Part shown: positions 38,323-49,291 of the stretch, piece after piece
How the letters are laid out: each line of letters opens with the position of its first letter
How positions within the stretch are numbered: position 1 is the first letter of the stretch
DNA from: Nymphaea colorata
Lineage: Eukaryota > Streptophyta > Magnoliopsida > Nymphaeales > Nymphaeaceae
Direction: 5' to 3'
Assembly (NCBI RefSeq): GCF_008831285.2
Contig: NC_045138.2
Span: 1,997,143-2,061,142 of the forward strand
DNA: 64,000 nt
Made by a program: the position numbers and the translations under genes
The notes under the pieces: model-generated
What the model saw: the letters and a program-made list of their open reading frames with translations, nothing else
Databases searched by the model: none
Told to the model about the DNA's origin: nothing

Positions 38323-39060
38323 ATGAGGCTAGCGTGTTGGAATGTGTGGGGCCTGAGTGCTCATTATCTGTGTAGATATCTCTCTTTTTGGGTCTGTCAG
38401 CATGGACCTTCAGTGTTTATCGTGGTTGAGACCAATTTGTCTGTCATCTCTCATGCTTGTGTTTGTACTTTGTTGCGTCAACCGTCCTTCGGGTTTCTAC
38501 TGGCTAATGGTGCCACTGGCGGCATCCTGCTAACTTGGTCTCCACCTCTTACGGGGGTTGTTGTGCATGTTGGTAGATACTCTATCTCGGCTTCTCTCAA
38601 TGGTCTTTGGCCCAATGGCCCGGTCTTAGTTACTGCGATATATGGCCCTTGCGTTGGGGCTTTGTGTGACCAGCTGTGGGCTGAACTGCATCTTGTTTGT
38701 CAGCTTGCTGCCTCACCTTGGCTGTTGGCAGGAGACTTCAATTGTTTGCTTAGCCCTGCTGACTCGTCCTCCCTTATCACTTCGGGTCTGTTTATGCCTG
38801 CTTTTCGATCGTTTGTTGATGAGTTCGGTCTTTTTGACGTGCCTCTGAATAATGGTAAGTTTACTTAGTCCAACAATAAGAACCCTCCTATTCTTGGACC
38901 GTATTTTTCTCTCGCCTGAGTTGTTCTCTGCTTTTCCTTCGTCCTCCTTAGTTCTTGGATCGAGGCACTTGTCTGATCATGCTCCATTGCTCCTTTCCCT
39001 TCTTCAGGGTAGGGCTGGTACCGGGCACGCCAAGTTCCGTTTTGAGCTTGAGATGAATCT
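38323..39060 (+). pseudogene. LINE ORF2 endonuclease domain, truncated
   Basis: ATG at 38323 opens an EEP-type endonuclease as in plant LINEs: WNVWGL, then VVETNLS (the Glu of the active site), AIYGP, LLAGDFNCLL and, in a second frame after a stop at 38866-38868, SDHAPLLLSL. These are the conserved catalytic motifs for nicking target DNA. The reverse transcriptase that should follow is missing. ORF1 and ORF2 nearly touch, since ORF1-type sequence reads up to about 38320. Confidence 0.85.
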
Positions 39061-39065
39061 TTTGT

Positions 39066-40149
39066 GGCTGTCGTGGAGAGAGAGAAGACACGCACTAGGG
39101 AGGGTCCGGGCAAGAACACCCTGCGAAATCCTCCCCACAACAGAAAAGGAAAAATTTTATTAAACTACTTTGGCTGGCCCGCAAGCGCACCCGCTAAGGC
39201 GCAGCCAAGAACAGACGACCATTTTGTCATGCCAGACATCGCCTCTTCCTCCGCTTTCTTCCACCAGGCACGTAGGCCATGTGGACATAGTCATCGCAAC
39301 ACCTTACAGACACATTCGCATACGAACTTTTGCACGAAGAAACATAAAACATTTGAAGGCATCGAGCCTAGACTTCAATTAATACATCTTGAAGGAAAAG
39401 AAGTCTCAGTGATGCAGTGGACCTGAACGACAAGCAACCAATTCCAGTATAAATAGGAAAGACTTCAGAAAACAACGTAACTCTATCGTCAAACATATCA
39501 AAGAAAGGAAGGACGTACTCGTCAGTCTCGTTCGACAGAAGGCACTTTTGTCCCTCTCCTCTCTCATCCCATGTTGAGGCATCAAGCATCATCATCAGAA
39601 ATCTACTACAAATGTCAGACATGGTAAAACAATGTCACTTGATGTTCCTTGGAACACTTGTGTTCCGGCTACCAAATGCTATTTAATTTAAGAAGCAATG
39701 GAAAGAATCTCTTTGTCCCTCATTAAGTAGGAAACAGGAAAGTCGTTCGATGTGGTTGGTTTTATCTGCTAATGTCATTCATAGCTGCCAAGAAGAGAGA
39801 CGGTCTTATATAGGGCATTATCCAATCCTGAAGAACTCACTTGGTTAAAGAATTGGACTTATAATTTTTGGTCAAGAAAGTTAGACATCTGGTAAGGTTT
39901 AGTCTGCCGAAAAAGGAGGGCAAAAACGAACAAAAATGGGTCCTCACTGTAGGGAAGGAATGTAAAAAGTGGATTTATAAAAAGAATTTACAAGATTTGA
40001 TTTGGATAAACTGTCGATTAAAAGCTGGACAAAAAGGTTAGAAAAGAAAACGCAAGATGATGAACTTACAGAAACTATGAAGATAATGGGAGGCCCAACG
40101 ATGCATGTAGGCCTCAATAACAGTGGATAGCAAGAAAATATATCACTAA
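39066..40149. other. Spacer with repeat similarity and one possible exon
   Basis: 39070-39170 and 39408-39480 resemble 25430-25530 and 25730-25800. On the minus strand, 39600-39480 reads LDASTWDERGEGQ, then KCLLSNETDEYVLPFFDMF, preceded by TTGTAG. This could be an exon with an acceptor site, but I do not recognise it. Confidence 0.3.
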
Positions 40150-40299
40150 TCACAAAGGCGAAAGAAAAAGATAAAAGCGACATAAGAAAAAAATAAACAA
40201 ACTAAAAACTAGCAAACAAAAACCAGAACAACAACAAAAGAAAGAGGAGGAGAGAGAGGCGGATCGTTCAGGAGAGAGAGAGAGAGAAAGAGAGAGAAA

Positions 40300-40458
40300 A
40301 GAGAGTACGTGATCGTTCTGGAGACGGTGAGGGAGAAGACGAAGCGGTCGCGCTCCATACGGACGAACCTCAGGCCGGCGATGGCGGCTCTCTCGCTCTG
40401 CCTGGCATTTCAGCAATTCACTCGCCTTCCTCACCGCATCTTCTACCCTCCGAGCCAT
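40300..40458 (-). CDS. Possible first exon of an unrecognised gene
   Basis: ATG at 40458 (minus) starts MARRVEDAVRKASELLKCQA, an amphipathic charged stretch. A second frame, displaced by one base, continues smoothly with AIAGLRFVRMERDRFVFSL. Either the exon contains a frameshift, or one of the frames is chance. The region is CG-rich against AT-rich flanks, and a TATATATA core lies at 40734-40743, about 280 nt upstream. No downstream exon was identified with confidence. Confidence 0.3.
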
Positions 40459-40733
40459 ACTCCCCCTCTTCCTTCTTTCCTTGCTTCTGCTGCCGCATCA
40501 AGAAGGGAAGGCAAGAAAATGATCATAAGGTCGAGTAATGGAGGACTTCTCCCTCCTTTCATGCCTACGTACGAGCCACCTCACTGATAGCAAGAATCTC
40601 CAAGCCGTTTTCGTTTGTCTTGCGCAGGCGAGGCAGGACAGCAATGGCCAATCACCTCCCCTTCGGTCCCACGCCCGATGATCGCGTTCCCCGGTGGAAA
40701 TTTTAAAACAGCGCCCGCCGAAGGAATCATGCT

Positions 40734-40743
40734 CTATATATAG
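40734..40743 (-). promoter_or_regulatory. Possible TATA box for the 40.4 kb frame
   Basis: CTATATATAG is a palindrome, so it does not decide the strand. It sits at the edge of the CG-rich block upstream of the minus-strand ATG at 40458. Confidence 0.25.
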
Positions 40744-40764
40744 GTCCATGGATAAGCACTGCAC

Positions 40765-41315
40765 GGGAATCTGTTAAATGACGGTTGCCTCAGGAAACCG
40801 TTTTTGCAGTTGTTTCCTCTTCATCAACGAGACTACACACTGTTTGGTTCATCTTTCAATTTCAATCATACTTCGATTATTTTCATTCTCATATTGGGTT
40901 AGACAATCGAGATGAATCAGAAGATGATTACTACTAAAAGCGGTCTTTCAACAGAAGTGTCTCGATCTGTCTTAATTTTGCGAATAAGTATTTCGAAGCC
41001 TCATTTGGACGACACATGCTTTCTTTTCTTTTCTTGGCTAGTACACGTCTTCGATCGGCTACCACAACTTGCAATCGATCCATGGAAAAGATTAAAACAT
41101 GACACTGTTGCTTAAAAAACATGCATGTTCGGAAGCGTCCTTCCATTGACAACAAAAATAAGATACACTTCAATCATGAAACTATCAGATACATTAAGTG
41201 TAAGACATGAGATTCATTTGACCAAATAAAAAACATCTTTATTGCAATAAATCATAGTTATTTGCATCGATCATCCGTTCTTGTGCACATGGCTATCGTA
41301 CATGGACTAGCTTGG

Positions 41316-41347
<32 letters not shown>

Positions 41348-42390
41348 AAAATTCACTGCAGCATTTATGTGACATGAAACTCTGAGGTGCATTAGGTAGA
41401 AGAAAGAAGACCCGTTTTAGCTAGAAAACTTCGCTTTTAGACCATATTATTTACATCAGCATCCACTCTGTGCACATGGCCATTGTAGATGGAGTAGCTT
41501 GGCCTCTCTCCCTCTCTCTTTCTGAACTTCGTTGCAGCATTTCTGTGAAAACACAACAATTTACGGCTGTTTTCCAAGATCTCTGACCAATTTCCACTGG
41601 GAATGGCTGTAGATCCAGCATTCACATAGAAAAGTTTTCAAACTTCTTAAAACACTACTTCATCCAGTTTTATAAGAATATATTGTACTCTAAAACACAG
41701 ATTCTTAGAACACATTATTCATAAGCAACATGTTCTTATTTCTGGAAGCATAGTATTATTATGAATATTATTTTCAAATTTGACAACCTCGGTACATGTT
41801 TCGTGAAACGAGAATACAATGTTCTTTAAACATACATTCAAAAGATCTCTTTCAAAAACTATGTTTTTTCTTATAGAGATTTAATTACCTACAATGGCTG
41901 GACCCACTTTAAATTCATGCATTAACATACAATTTGAAAACTAACCACAGTAACCACCGATTTCCACAAACCTATGGACTTCTAACAGCGTTGAGGTGTT
42001 GCGAGAGGCCTTTACACATATAGCTTGTTAAAAATGGTCGATCTGAATCAACTGTATTTTGGATGACTGCATTCCAACTCCCTAAGAATTCTCTACTGAA
42101 GATCGAAACCAGCATGATCAATTTCCTTTGGACTCACAGCCAAAATGGAAAGGGGTAATCATCTCCTTCCGAACAAGCACCCAATGAGACCTGTCAAGGA
42201 GGGAGGGGTAGGATCAAAGCCTTTAAAGGAGATTAACTAAGCCCTCCTCGCCAGTAGATTGTGCGCAGTCTTGAACAATTACTACTAAAAGCTGGTGGGA
42301 GAAATTACTCGACCTAACGAGGCATGGCCCCATCAAATTGTGAGCATGTGGTAAACGCAAAAGCATGAACCTGAACGGAGCTCTACTGCA
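40765..42390. other. Intergenic, short duplicated block with CT repeats
   Basis: 41281-41346 and 41466-41521 are diverged copies (GTGCACATGG, then GTACATGGACTAGCTTGG or GTAGATGGAGTAGCTTGG, then CT repeats), about 185 bp apart. Otherwise AT-rich with no recognisable gene. Confidence 0.5.
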
Positions 42391-42399
42391 GATGACATG

Positions 42400-42960
42400 C
42401 TGGTTTGGAAAAATAATGAAAAGATGGATCTAAAAGGGGCCAATATTGTAAAGAGTCATCACCGACTCTTGGAAGGGTTGAGAAGAATCAAAGAGGCTTT
42501 GAGCCTCTCCTTTGTAAAGTCGGCGTTTGTAATGATTAAAGAAAAAAAAATGTGGAAACCGGTGGAAGCATCACCACCGACTACTGCTCCCTATAAATAG
42601 GGATGATGGGCATAGTGTGTGAGCATTGTGAGTTGGGTTGAGTCAGTGTGAGCATTGTGAGTTGGGTTGAGTCTCCTTTGAGCTAAAGTTTGTGTGTTCA
42701 CTTTGTGAGCTGGTGTGTGAGAGTTTTTAGTGTGTGCTCAAGTGCAAGAGTGTCAGTGCTTGGATGTTAGCTCACTACGTGAGCTTGTTGAGGTGAGTTC
42801 TTGTACATTACTTTTATATATTTTATTTTGACAAGTAATAGAAGTGTATTGTTTTGAAGTGTAGCTGGTGCATGCTTTAGGTTGTTGCTTGGTCAAGTTT
42901 ATTTTGTGAATTTTGTTGGTGTTGTTATTAAGTTCCTACTAAGTATACTTTGTTAAGTTT
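42400..42960 (+). mobile_element. LTR-like fragment with TATA box
   Basis: The layout resembles a plant LTR. A compositionally mixed stretch is followed by CTATAAATAGGG (42590), and then a leader with a tandem 28 bp repeat of TGTGAGCATTGTGAGTTGGG at about 42619 and 42647. Neither the LTR ends, a primer binding site nor a second copy was found. A 67-residue frame at 42397-42600 stops just before the TATA box and is probably not a gene. Confidence 0.35.
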
Positions 42961-43079
42961 ATTATTGAAAATTATTTTGGACGTCGAGGCTCTACCAGTT
43001 TTTCTTAGCATAAATTTTGGTTTGGATCTAAGTTATATCTAGGGCCCACATTTGTTTCCCTACAAATATTTGGAGGAAC

Positions 43080-43560
43080 ACTAGGCATGCGGATTCTGAT
43101 CAGGGCTGGAGTAGGCATGTGTGGAATAGTAATGCTTCTATGAGAGCTTGTTGGTTTCTTTATATTACATGTGAAGATACACTGCAGACTTGGGACCGAA
43201 TACAAAGGAGAGGGGTTGCACTAGCTAGCAGGTACAACTTCTGTTGTAGACAGGCTGAGAACAATCAACATCTGTTTTACATATGTCCAATAAGTGGAGG
43301 GTTGGAACTTTGTAGTTAGGAAGTTTGAGGGAAGTAAGATTCCTTGGATGAACGTTAAGAAGAAGCTCCAAGCTTGGTAACAGGTGAATATCAATGCAGA
43401 ATGGTTGATGCTGGCGAATCTGTTTTCAAGTTGTAGTATGGATAACTTGATGGTGCAGGAACTTAACAACTGCGTAGAAAGTATAACAAAAACTGGATTC
43501 AAGAGGATAGTTTGGGGCGCGTTGTAAGGAGGCAATTGGTGCTTTTAAATAAAGTGACAA
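43080..43560 (+). mobile_element. LINE ORF2 C-terminal fragment (zf-RVT)
   Basis: The frame at 43119-43319 reads TWDRIQRRGVALASRYNFCC, then HLFYICP. This matches the zinc-binding region after the reverse transcriptase in plant LINEs. The first cysteine of the usual CxxC pair is Tyr here. Further in-frame pieces with stops follow to about 43560. Neither a 5' part nor a tail was found. Confidence 0.65.
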
Positions 43561-45029
43561 TGAAGAACTAGTGATTGCTGTGTCGTTGAGCAAAGGAATT
43601 TTTTGTGATGCAACCTCAGCTGAAGATATGTCCAGAAAGCAACTCTATGTACTCATCTTCAGAAAGGCTCAACTGTCTGAAATTTGCGGTGTTTAGAGAA
43701 AAGCTAATGGCGAGTGGATTATGCGAATGGAAGAGACGCAGGTGGGTGGCGATGATGTAGAGATGCAGATATTAATGGAATGGTTGAGCAGTTTCAATGT
43801 TACTGAAGGTAGGGAGACCATTGTCACCAACAACCCTGGTTGGAGGAGGCGTTTAAGAGGCATTATTGAAGGTAGGAGGAACGTTTCTCCTCAGTGGAGA
43901 TCTTTTCATCAGTATAGCTCTTGTGTGGACTTGCAGCTTCAACTTCCAACGGTGGAAGTTGGAAGAGTCATTAGGAGGTATGGGGAAAGAGACGGTAGAG
44001 ATGATTATGGTTGAATGCTTCATGTTCGTGCTTGCTCAGTATGGAACGTTGGATTTTATTAAGGATGTCTTTTGTTTTGGCTGTGGAGTGTCTAGGTTTA
44101 GTCACTAGATGTGCTGATTTGAATTACTTCTCTTGTTTGATGCAATTTTGTTCATATCCCTAATTTTTGCTAAATAAAAGGTTGGGGAGCCTAATTCCCT
44201 GCATATCCTTTATTGGAATCAATTAGTGTTGGAAGCAATCAAACATGTTGTTTGACAACATGTTGTGTGGGATCTTGGTTATATGCACACACTGGTGTAT
44301 ACTCGTCATGAAGACCGTTTTGAAAAAGGATAAAAATGAAGTTGTACAAAAAGACTAAATAGTACATTTCATCATCAATTCTAAAATGCCCCCAACCCTC
44401 TCTTTCTTTGGAAGTTTATATTTGTTGCATGCAGAAGGTTGTGCAGGCAACTGGATCTGGTATGTCTGGGGCTCCTTGAGGCAAACCCGTAAAAAGGCTA
44501 CACTAATCATTTGATTATTCTGCTTATATATATATACATATATATTCCTTCTTGTTTCATTCTTTTTTGTTGCTTGTGTGCGTTGCTGTGTTTTTGTTTC
44601 GTTGTTGCAAGAACCTTTGCAGGTTTATCCATCGATAAGATCCTAGGAGAAACTACAAAGTTCCAATAGCTTATTAAGTTTTCACTTGCACCCACCTTAC
44701 AGATAGAAGAACAAGGGAAAGGAAGTTGTAGGTAGTTAGTAACATATGCATCGTGTTACTAATTCTTCGACTAAATGCCTCAAACACAGTAATGCATCCC
44801 TTTGTGGTGTCAACAAAACAATTGTCACAAGCGAGTATGAATGTGTGTTGCATCTGAGTTCTGAATCAGCCTTCATCCCCAGGGAGCAAGGAAAAGGAGA
44901 GGTGGTTTTGCCTTTTACATACCACCACAAAGCGACATTTGGTACTCAATTAAAACCACAAGAAGGGTATTAAAATTTAAGCTTGTGTCACTTGATTCAT
45001 ATATATGTTTTTCTTTACATGCTAGTGCA
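43561..45029. other. Intergenic, no gene recognised
   Basis: A 97-residue frame (43721-44014) may continue the LINE-derived sequence. 44746-44973 is open for 75 codons without recognised motifs. The rest is AT-rich. Confidence 0.4.
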
Positions 45030-45237
45030 ACCTCATCTCAAGATCGATCAAGTGCTACACATTAAGAAAAAGAGGGAGAGAGCTCAGAGAGGTATAGTTT
45101 TGCAATGTTTATTGTCATCACATGTAGATGATATAACATTGATCAACTTATTGTATTTTTTATGGTGAAGAGATGAGGAGGAGACAAAGAAGAAAGGACA
45201 AGCAACATCCACCGATGTAGAGCAGCATGGGATCAGT
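45030..45237. repeat. Distant relic of the secreted-protein locus 3' flank
   Basis: The order of CTCAAGATCGATCAA, a purine tract, CAATGTTTATTGTCATCACA, ATTGATCAACTTATTGTA, GAAGAGATGAGGAGGA and TAGAGCAGCATGGGATCAGT matches 15290-15540. It ends just before the position where the coding region would begin, and the Copia fragment follows. It shows that the family unit once spread about 26 kb further, or was copied there. Confidence 0.7.
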
Positions 45238-46770
45238 CAAATCAAATAAAAGATCTTGTGTGCTCTATATTCCTAACTTTCTGCCAATCTTATTATGTAA
45301 GTAAGATAACTAAAGACTATGACTGCTTAGCTATTTTCTCTTCAAAGCATGTGATTTTTCAGGACAAGAAGTCGAGGAAGGAGATTGGTCGAGGGTATGA
45401 GCACAACGGTCTATATGTCTTAGACAACATTGAGGCTGGCTTTCTTGCTCGTGCAGAAAAGACATCTGAGTACAAATTGTGGCACTCCCGGCTTGGTCCT
45501 ATTTCAGATAGGTCGCTGAAAATTCTTGTTCCTAACATCAAACCAGATGGGCATTCTTGTGATGCATGTGAATTCTCAAAATCGACTAGATTACCTTTTC
45601 AAAACTCTAGAAAAAAGGTCCGTTGAAATCTTTGATTTAATTCATTCTGATGTTTGGGGCCCAGTCTCAGTCGAGTCTCATTCTGGATATAGATACTATG
45701 TTTCTTTTATTGATGATAAAACTCACATGAGTTGGCTTTATTTTCTCAAAAATAAGAATGATGTTGCTAAAACTTTTGAAGAATATTATGAGCTTGTATA
45801 CACGCAATATGAGACCAAAATAAAAAAATTAAGGTCGGATAATGGAGGTGAATATGTCAATCAAATTCTTGATGATTTCATGAAAAAGAAAGGCATATGT
45901 CCCCAACTCACTTGTGCTTGTACTCCCCATCAAAATGGGGTTGCCGAATGCAAGAATCGACAATTGCTTAGTATTGCTAGGTCCCTTATGATGAATATGA
46001 ATGTTCCCATTTGTTTTTTGTCTGAAGCAGCAATAAGAACTACTTGTTATATAGCAAATAGAATACCTAATTCGAGCATTAACGATCAAATTCCAATTCA
46101 ATTACTTCTAAATAAATCAGTTTGTACTAATCATTCTAAAGTTTTTGGATGCAAATGTTTTGTTCATATTCAAGAAAAATTTAGGAATAAATTAGAAAAA
46201 ATAGCTATGAAATGCATTTTTCTTGGATATTCAAGTAAAAAGAAATGGTTCAAATGTTATGAACCTCATTTGAAAAAATTCTTTGCCACTCGTGACGTAA
46301 AGTTTTTTGAGCAAGAACCGTTTCATGAGAATGACGTTCAGGGGGAGACAAAACAAAAACAACATGTTGACATTAGTCTCCCACAACCTCTGGTAAGCAT
46401 TCATGAAAACGTAAGTAAGTATTCCAATGCAAATCAACTTCTTGGGAACCAAAATCAAAGTGACAGCAATCGGCATCCTCAGTCTAATGAAGCTGATCGT
46501 ACTATTGTTCCTCAAGATGATGAAATGTCTCCAAGGCCAACCCAAGACATCGTGACTGAGCAACTATTACGGAGATTGTCTAGATCCACCAAACCACCAA
46601 CCAGGCTAAGTGATTTCTATTCAACGTCCTTAACCATAACTAAGGACGAACTTGTCCAAGCCAAAAATGTAGAGCGTGAATATGAAAAAGCTTGCAAAAC
46701 GGGAAGACAATTTTTAAAAAAATTGCGAATAGAATGGATGCTATTGAGGTTGGAAACCAAACAATAAAAG
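45238..46770 (+). mobile_element. Truncated Copia polyprotein: pre-integrase and integrase
   Basis: 45360-45620 reads as the gag-pre-integrase domain (YEHNGLYVLD, LWHSRLGPISDRSLK, CDACEFSKSTRLPF). After a frameshift near 45610, the integrase core follows: FDLIHSDVWGP, SFIDDKTHMSWLYFLKNK, LRSDNGGEYV and PHQNGVAECKNRQL. The DDE residues are therefore present. It continues through CYIANRIPN and CIFLGYSSKKKWFKCY to a low-complexity linker ending at 46767. Gag, protease and the reverse transcriptase are absent, and no LTR was found. This is a different Copia from the one at 47077. Confidence 0.88.
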
Positions 46771-47076
46771 TATTACATAAAGATTTTTATGTTACATGTG
46801 ATTTTCTTGTCGACATACCAAGATTAATCCACTTTGTGTGCTTCTCAATTTTTGTTTAAAAATTTCTTTGACAAGTTAAAAACTGCCAGGCGAATTTTTA
46901 TGGTAATAAAGTAGTAAATATACATTCGGAAATGGTTGTTGTATCGATCCTTACCTTTTGGCATGAACTGGACTACATCTAGTCTTTGTGAAAAGAACGC
47001 CTGCAAACTTAAAAATCTACTTGCTATATATTCATTAAAACATAATTAAAAGCTAAAGTTTTGTTAATTTCATCTT
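46771..47076. other. Spacer left of the Copia element
   Basis: The last 55 bp (47022-47076) are repeated with a few changes at 54486-54540 on the far side of the element. No gene is seen. Confidence 0.6.
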
Positions 47077-47574
47077 TGTAAGGATCATTTGGTGGGCCGA
47101 CATATGTCTATGAGAAATTTCAGACATTATAGCTGTCTTAATGTAAATATCCGCTTATTATGTTGTCTTAATGTAAATATCTGCTTAAGTGATTGCATTT
47201 TGGGATATTACGTCATTTTAGATGGTATGGGTAATTTTGAAATGTATAGATACCTGTACACAATTACGGACTCTTTGATGGGTTGAATCCGTAATTGCCC
47301 TTAATATAAAATGGTAGTGGTCCCTCGGGTCGTGCAATGGTTGCTTGAAACGTTGGTGTCTAGGGTTGTCTCTTCCCAATCTGAGAGAGACCTCACGTGC
47401 GCCGCAAAGACTCTAAAAGATCCTACTGCGATCTACCGTCCAGTTCTTCAGATGGATTGAGGTACACTTCCGCTACAGTTAAGTTTTTGGTTTCAATGAT
47501 TTAGCATGAACATGATCCTGTTTAGGGTATATTGTTTTTTTTTTTTTGTATATGCATAAGGGAAATCTCCAACA
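47077..47574 (+). repeat. 5' LTR of the Copia element
   Basis: It starts TGTAAGGATCATTTGG and ends CTCCAACA. A TATA-like AATATAAAATGG lies near 47302. Compared with the other LTR copies it has an extra tandem duplication of about 32 bp (the CTTAATGTAAATATC unit at about 47139 and 47167) and several substitutions, so insertion is not very recent. Confidence 0.88.
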
Positions 47575-47575
47575 A

Positions 47576-47590
47576 TTGGTATCAGAGCCC
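47576..47590 (+). other. Primer binding site
   Basis: TTGGTATCAGAGCCC lies just after the 5' LTR. TGGTATCAGAGC is complementary to the 3' end of initiator methionine tRNA, the standard primer of plant Copia elements. Confidence 0.9.
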
Positions 47591-47689
47591 TTTGTTCATT
47601 GTTGAATCGTTGATTTTTTTTATGAATTTTTGTGTGATCTTTCCTTTCGGATGTTCCCTTTCTTCGGCTGCATGATTTTTCAAAAAAAA

Positions 47690-48650
47690 GTTTGGGTTGA
47701 GGGCGTGCGACGGAAGCCGTCGGGCTTCCGTTGCAGCCATCTGAGGTCTCAGGAGGATCGGAGAAGGAGACAACTGGATCGGTGGGCGTCGGTCGCCGTT
47801 GGGTGACGGCAGGCCTCCGGCGCATCCGTGCCGGTGGCACCCATGCCGTTGGGTGGCCTTTCGGTGCCTCCACGCCTATATAGTAGCTACTGGAAACGTA
47901 AGAAAAGGGGAAACAGGGAAGGCGACGGCAGGGAGAGGCGGCCGTTTTCCCACCGTCAGGCAGGCGTCGGCCGGCCATTAGGCGACGACCAGACCTCCGC
48001 GTCGTGGCGGCACCCGTCGACAGCCACCCATGCTATTGGGTGGCCTGTCGGCAGCTTTTTGACCGCCATTGCAGCTGCCCAAAATCAGAAAGGAGCGAAA
48101 ATCAGGCAATGAGTAAAACCGGCCGGAACAGCGGTCGATGGTCGGCCGTCCTGGCAGCACCCGCCGACGGCCACCCACGGAGTTGGGTGGCCTGGCGGTG
48201 GAAGACCACCGCCCGCCTACTGTTCGGCAGGCGAGCATTGGAGGCGACGCTCGCGCGATCGAGCGATCGCGGGTCGGACCGGGTCCAGTCTTGACAGACC
48301 CGTTCCGGATCCATCAGTTCAAAAAAAAAATTGTGGCCCACTTCCGCCCGCTTTAAGTTTTTCGGATCGGGTGGGGTCCCACACGGTTTGTTTTCAAAAC
48401 AAAACCGGTTCATTAAGTTTAGAACCGATTTAGTTTGATTTAGAACCGGTTCGCACCTTTCTGAACCGATTCGGGCCCTTTTCAGACCGATTCAGGGCTT
48501 TTCAGACTGGTTCTTTCATTTTGGAAACCGATTTTAGCCATTTTCGAACCAATTCAGTGGGTTTCAGAACTGATACGGTCTATTATTGACCAGTTCGTCC
48601 AATTTTTGACTGGTTCAACCCTATTTAGGGCCTTGTGGGTGCTTTTGTTG
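47690..48650. repeat. Copia leader with GC-rich and GAACCGATTC-type repeats
   Basis: 47830-48210 has three diverged GC-rich copies around CCACCCA, then TTGGGTGGCC. 48400-48650 has a string of degenerate short units of the type GAACCGATTC or GAACCGGTTC spaced about 25-35 bp apart. No gag frame is intact here. Confidence 0.6.
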
Positions 48651-49291
48651 TGGTTTAAGAACAACCATTTTAAGGTCGATTCAGTGGTTCTTGACCCACT
48701 TAAGCACGATTGTGGTACCAGTTCATGCAATTTAGACTCTTTTGGGCCCATTTCATTGAATCATCTTGTTCTTGGATTCAATGTAGGGATAATGTTGTAT
48801 GCAATTTTAATTTATGTATTATGTTTCGCATGTTATTAAAATTGTGGATGTGCTTTAGATGAATGTTTGAACCATGAATTTGAATTTTAGCCATGTCTAT
48901 TGTTCGAAATGAGTAGGTTTGTAATTTATGTCGCCAAAGTAACCTCTGTTGTACGAATTTTTCTGTTTTGAACATTAGATGATAGTATACTTGATCCATG
49001 CGAGCAATGATCAACGCAAAGGAGGATTATTATTTGGTCAGGTTTAAATATACAGGGCAATGAATATGTGACAATTTTTTATGTTTCCATGTGAATAGTG
49101 AGTCTATCGAAAAATGGGCTCGTTATTTGACAGGGCTAATTATCTATATTCATTGTTGACCAACAATACCACTTGCAGTTAATATTTCAATTCAAATATT
49201 AGATATTAATGTTGCATCGGTACCTTGTGATGGGATTTGGGTCATTGTATTTAAATTCATTTATATTTGTTGTTTCATCTATATACATGTA

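Larger units (their letters stand above)
30905..39065 (+). mobile_element. LINE, 5' part, split by a hAT insertion
   Basis: The leader starts near 30.9 kb, ORF1 runs at 31.6-33.1 kb, and sequence resumes after the hAT element at 38181 with the end of ORF1, then ORF2. ORF2 stops after the endonuclease domain at about 39060, where it joins unrelated sequence resembling 25430. The reverse transcriptase half is not attached. The GC-rich, C-rich composition contrasts with neighbouring AT-rich DNA. Ends are approximate. Confidence 0.75.

Noticed and set aside
47493-48413. GC-rich frames near the Copia primer binding site
   Set aside because: Several mutually overlapping frames on both strands lie over diverged repeats, with no gag motif in any of them.
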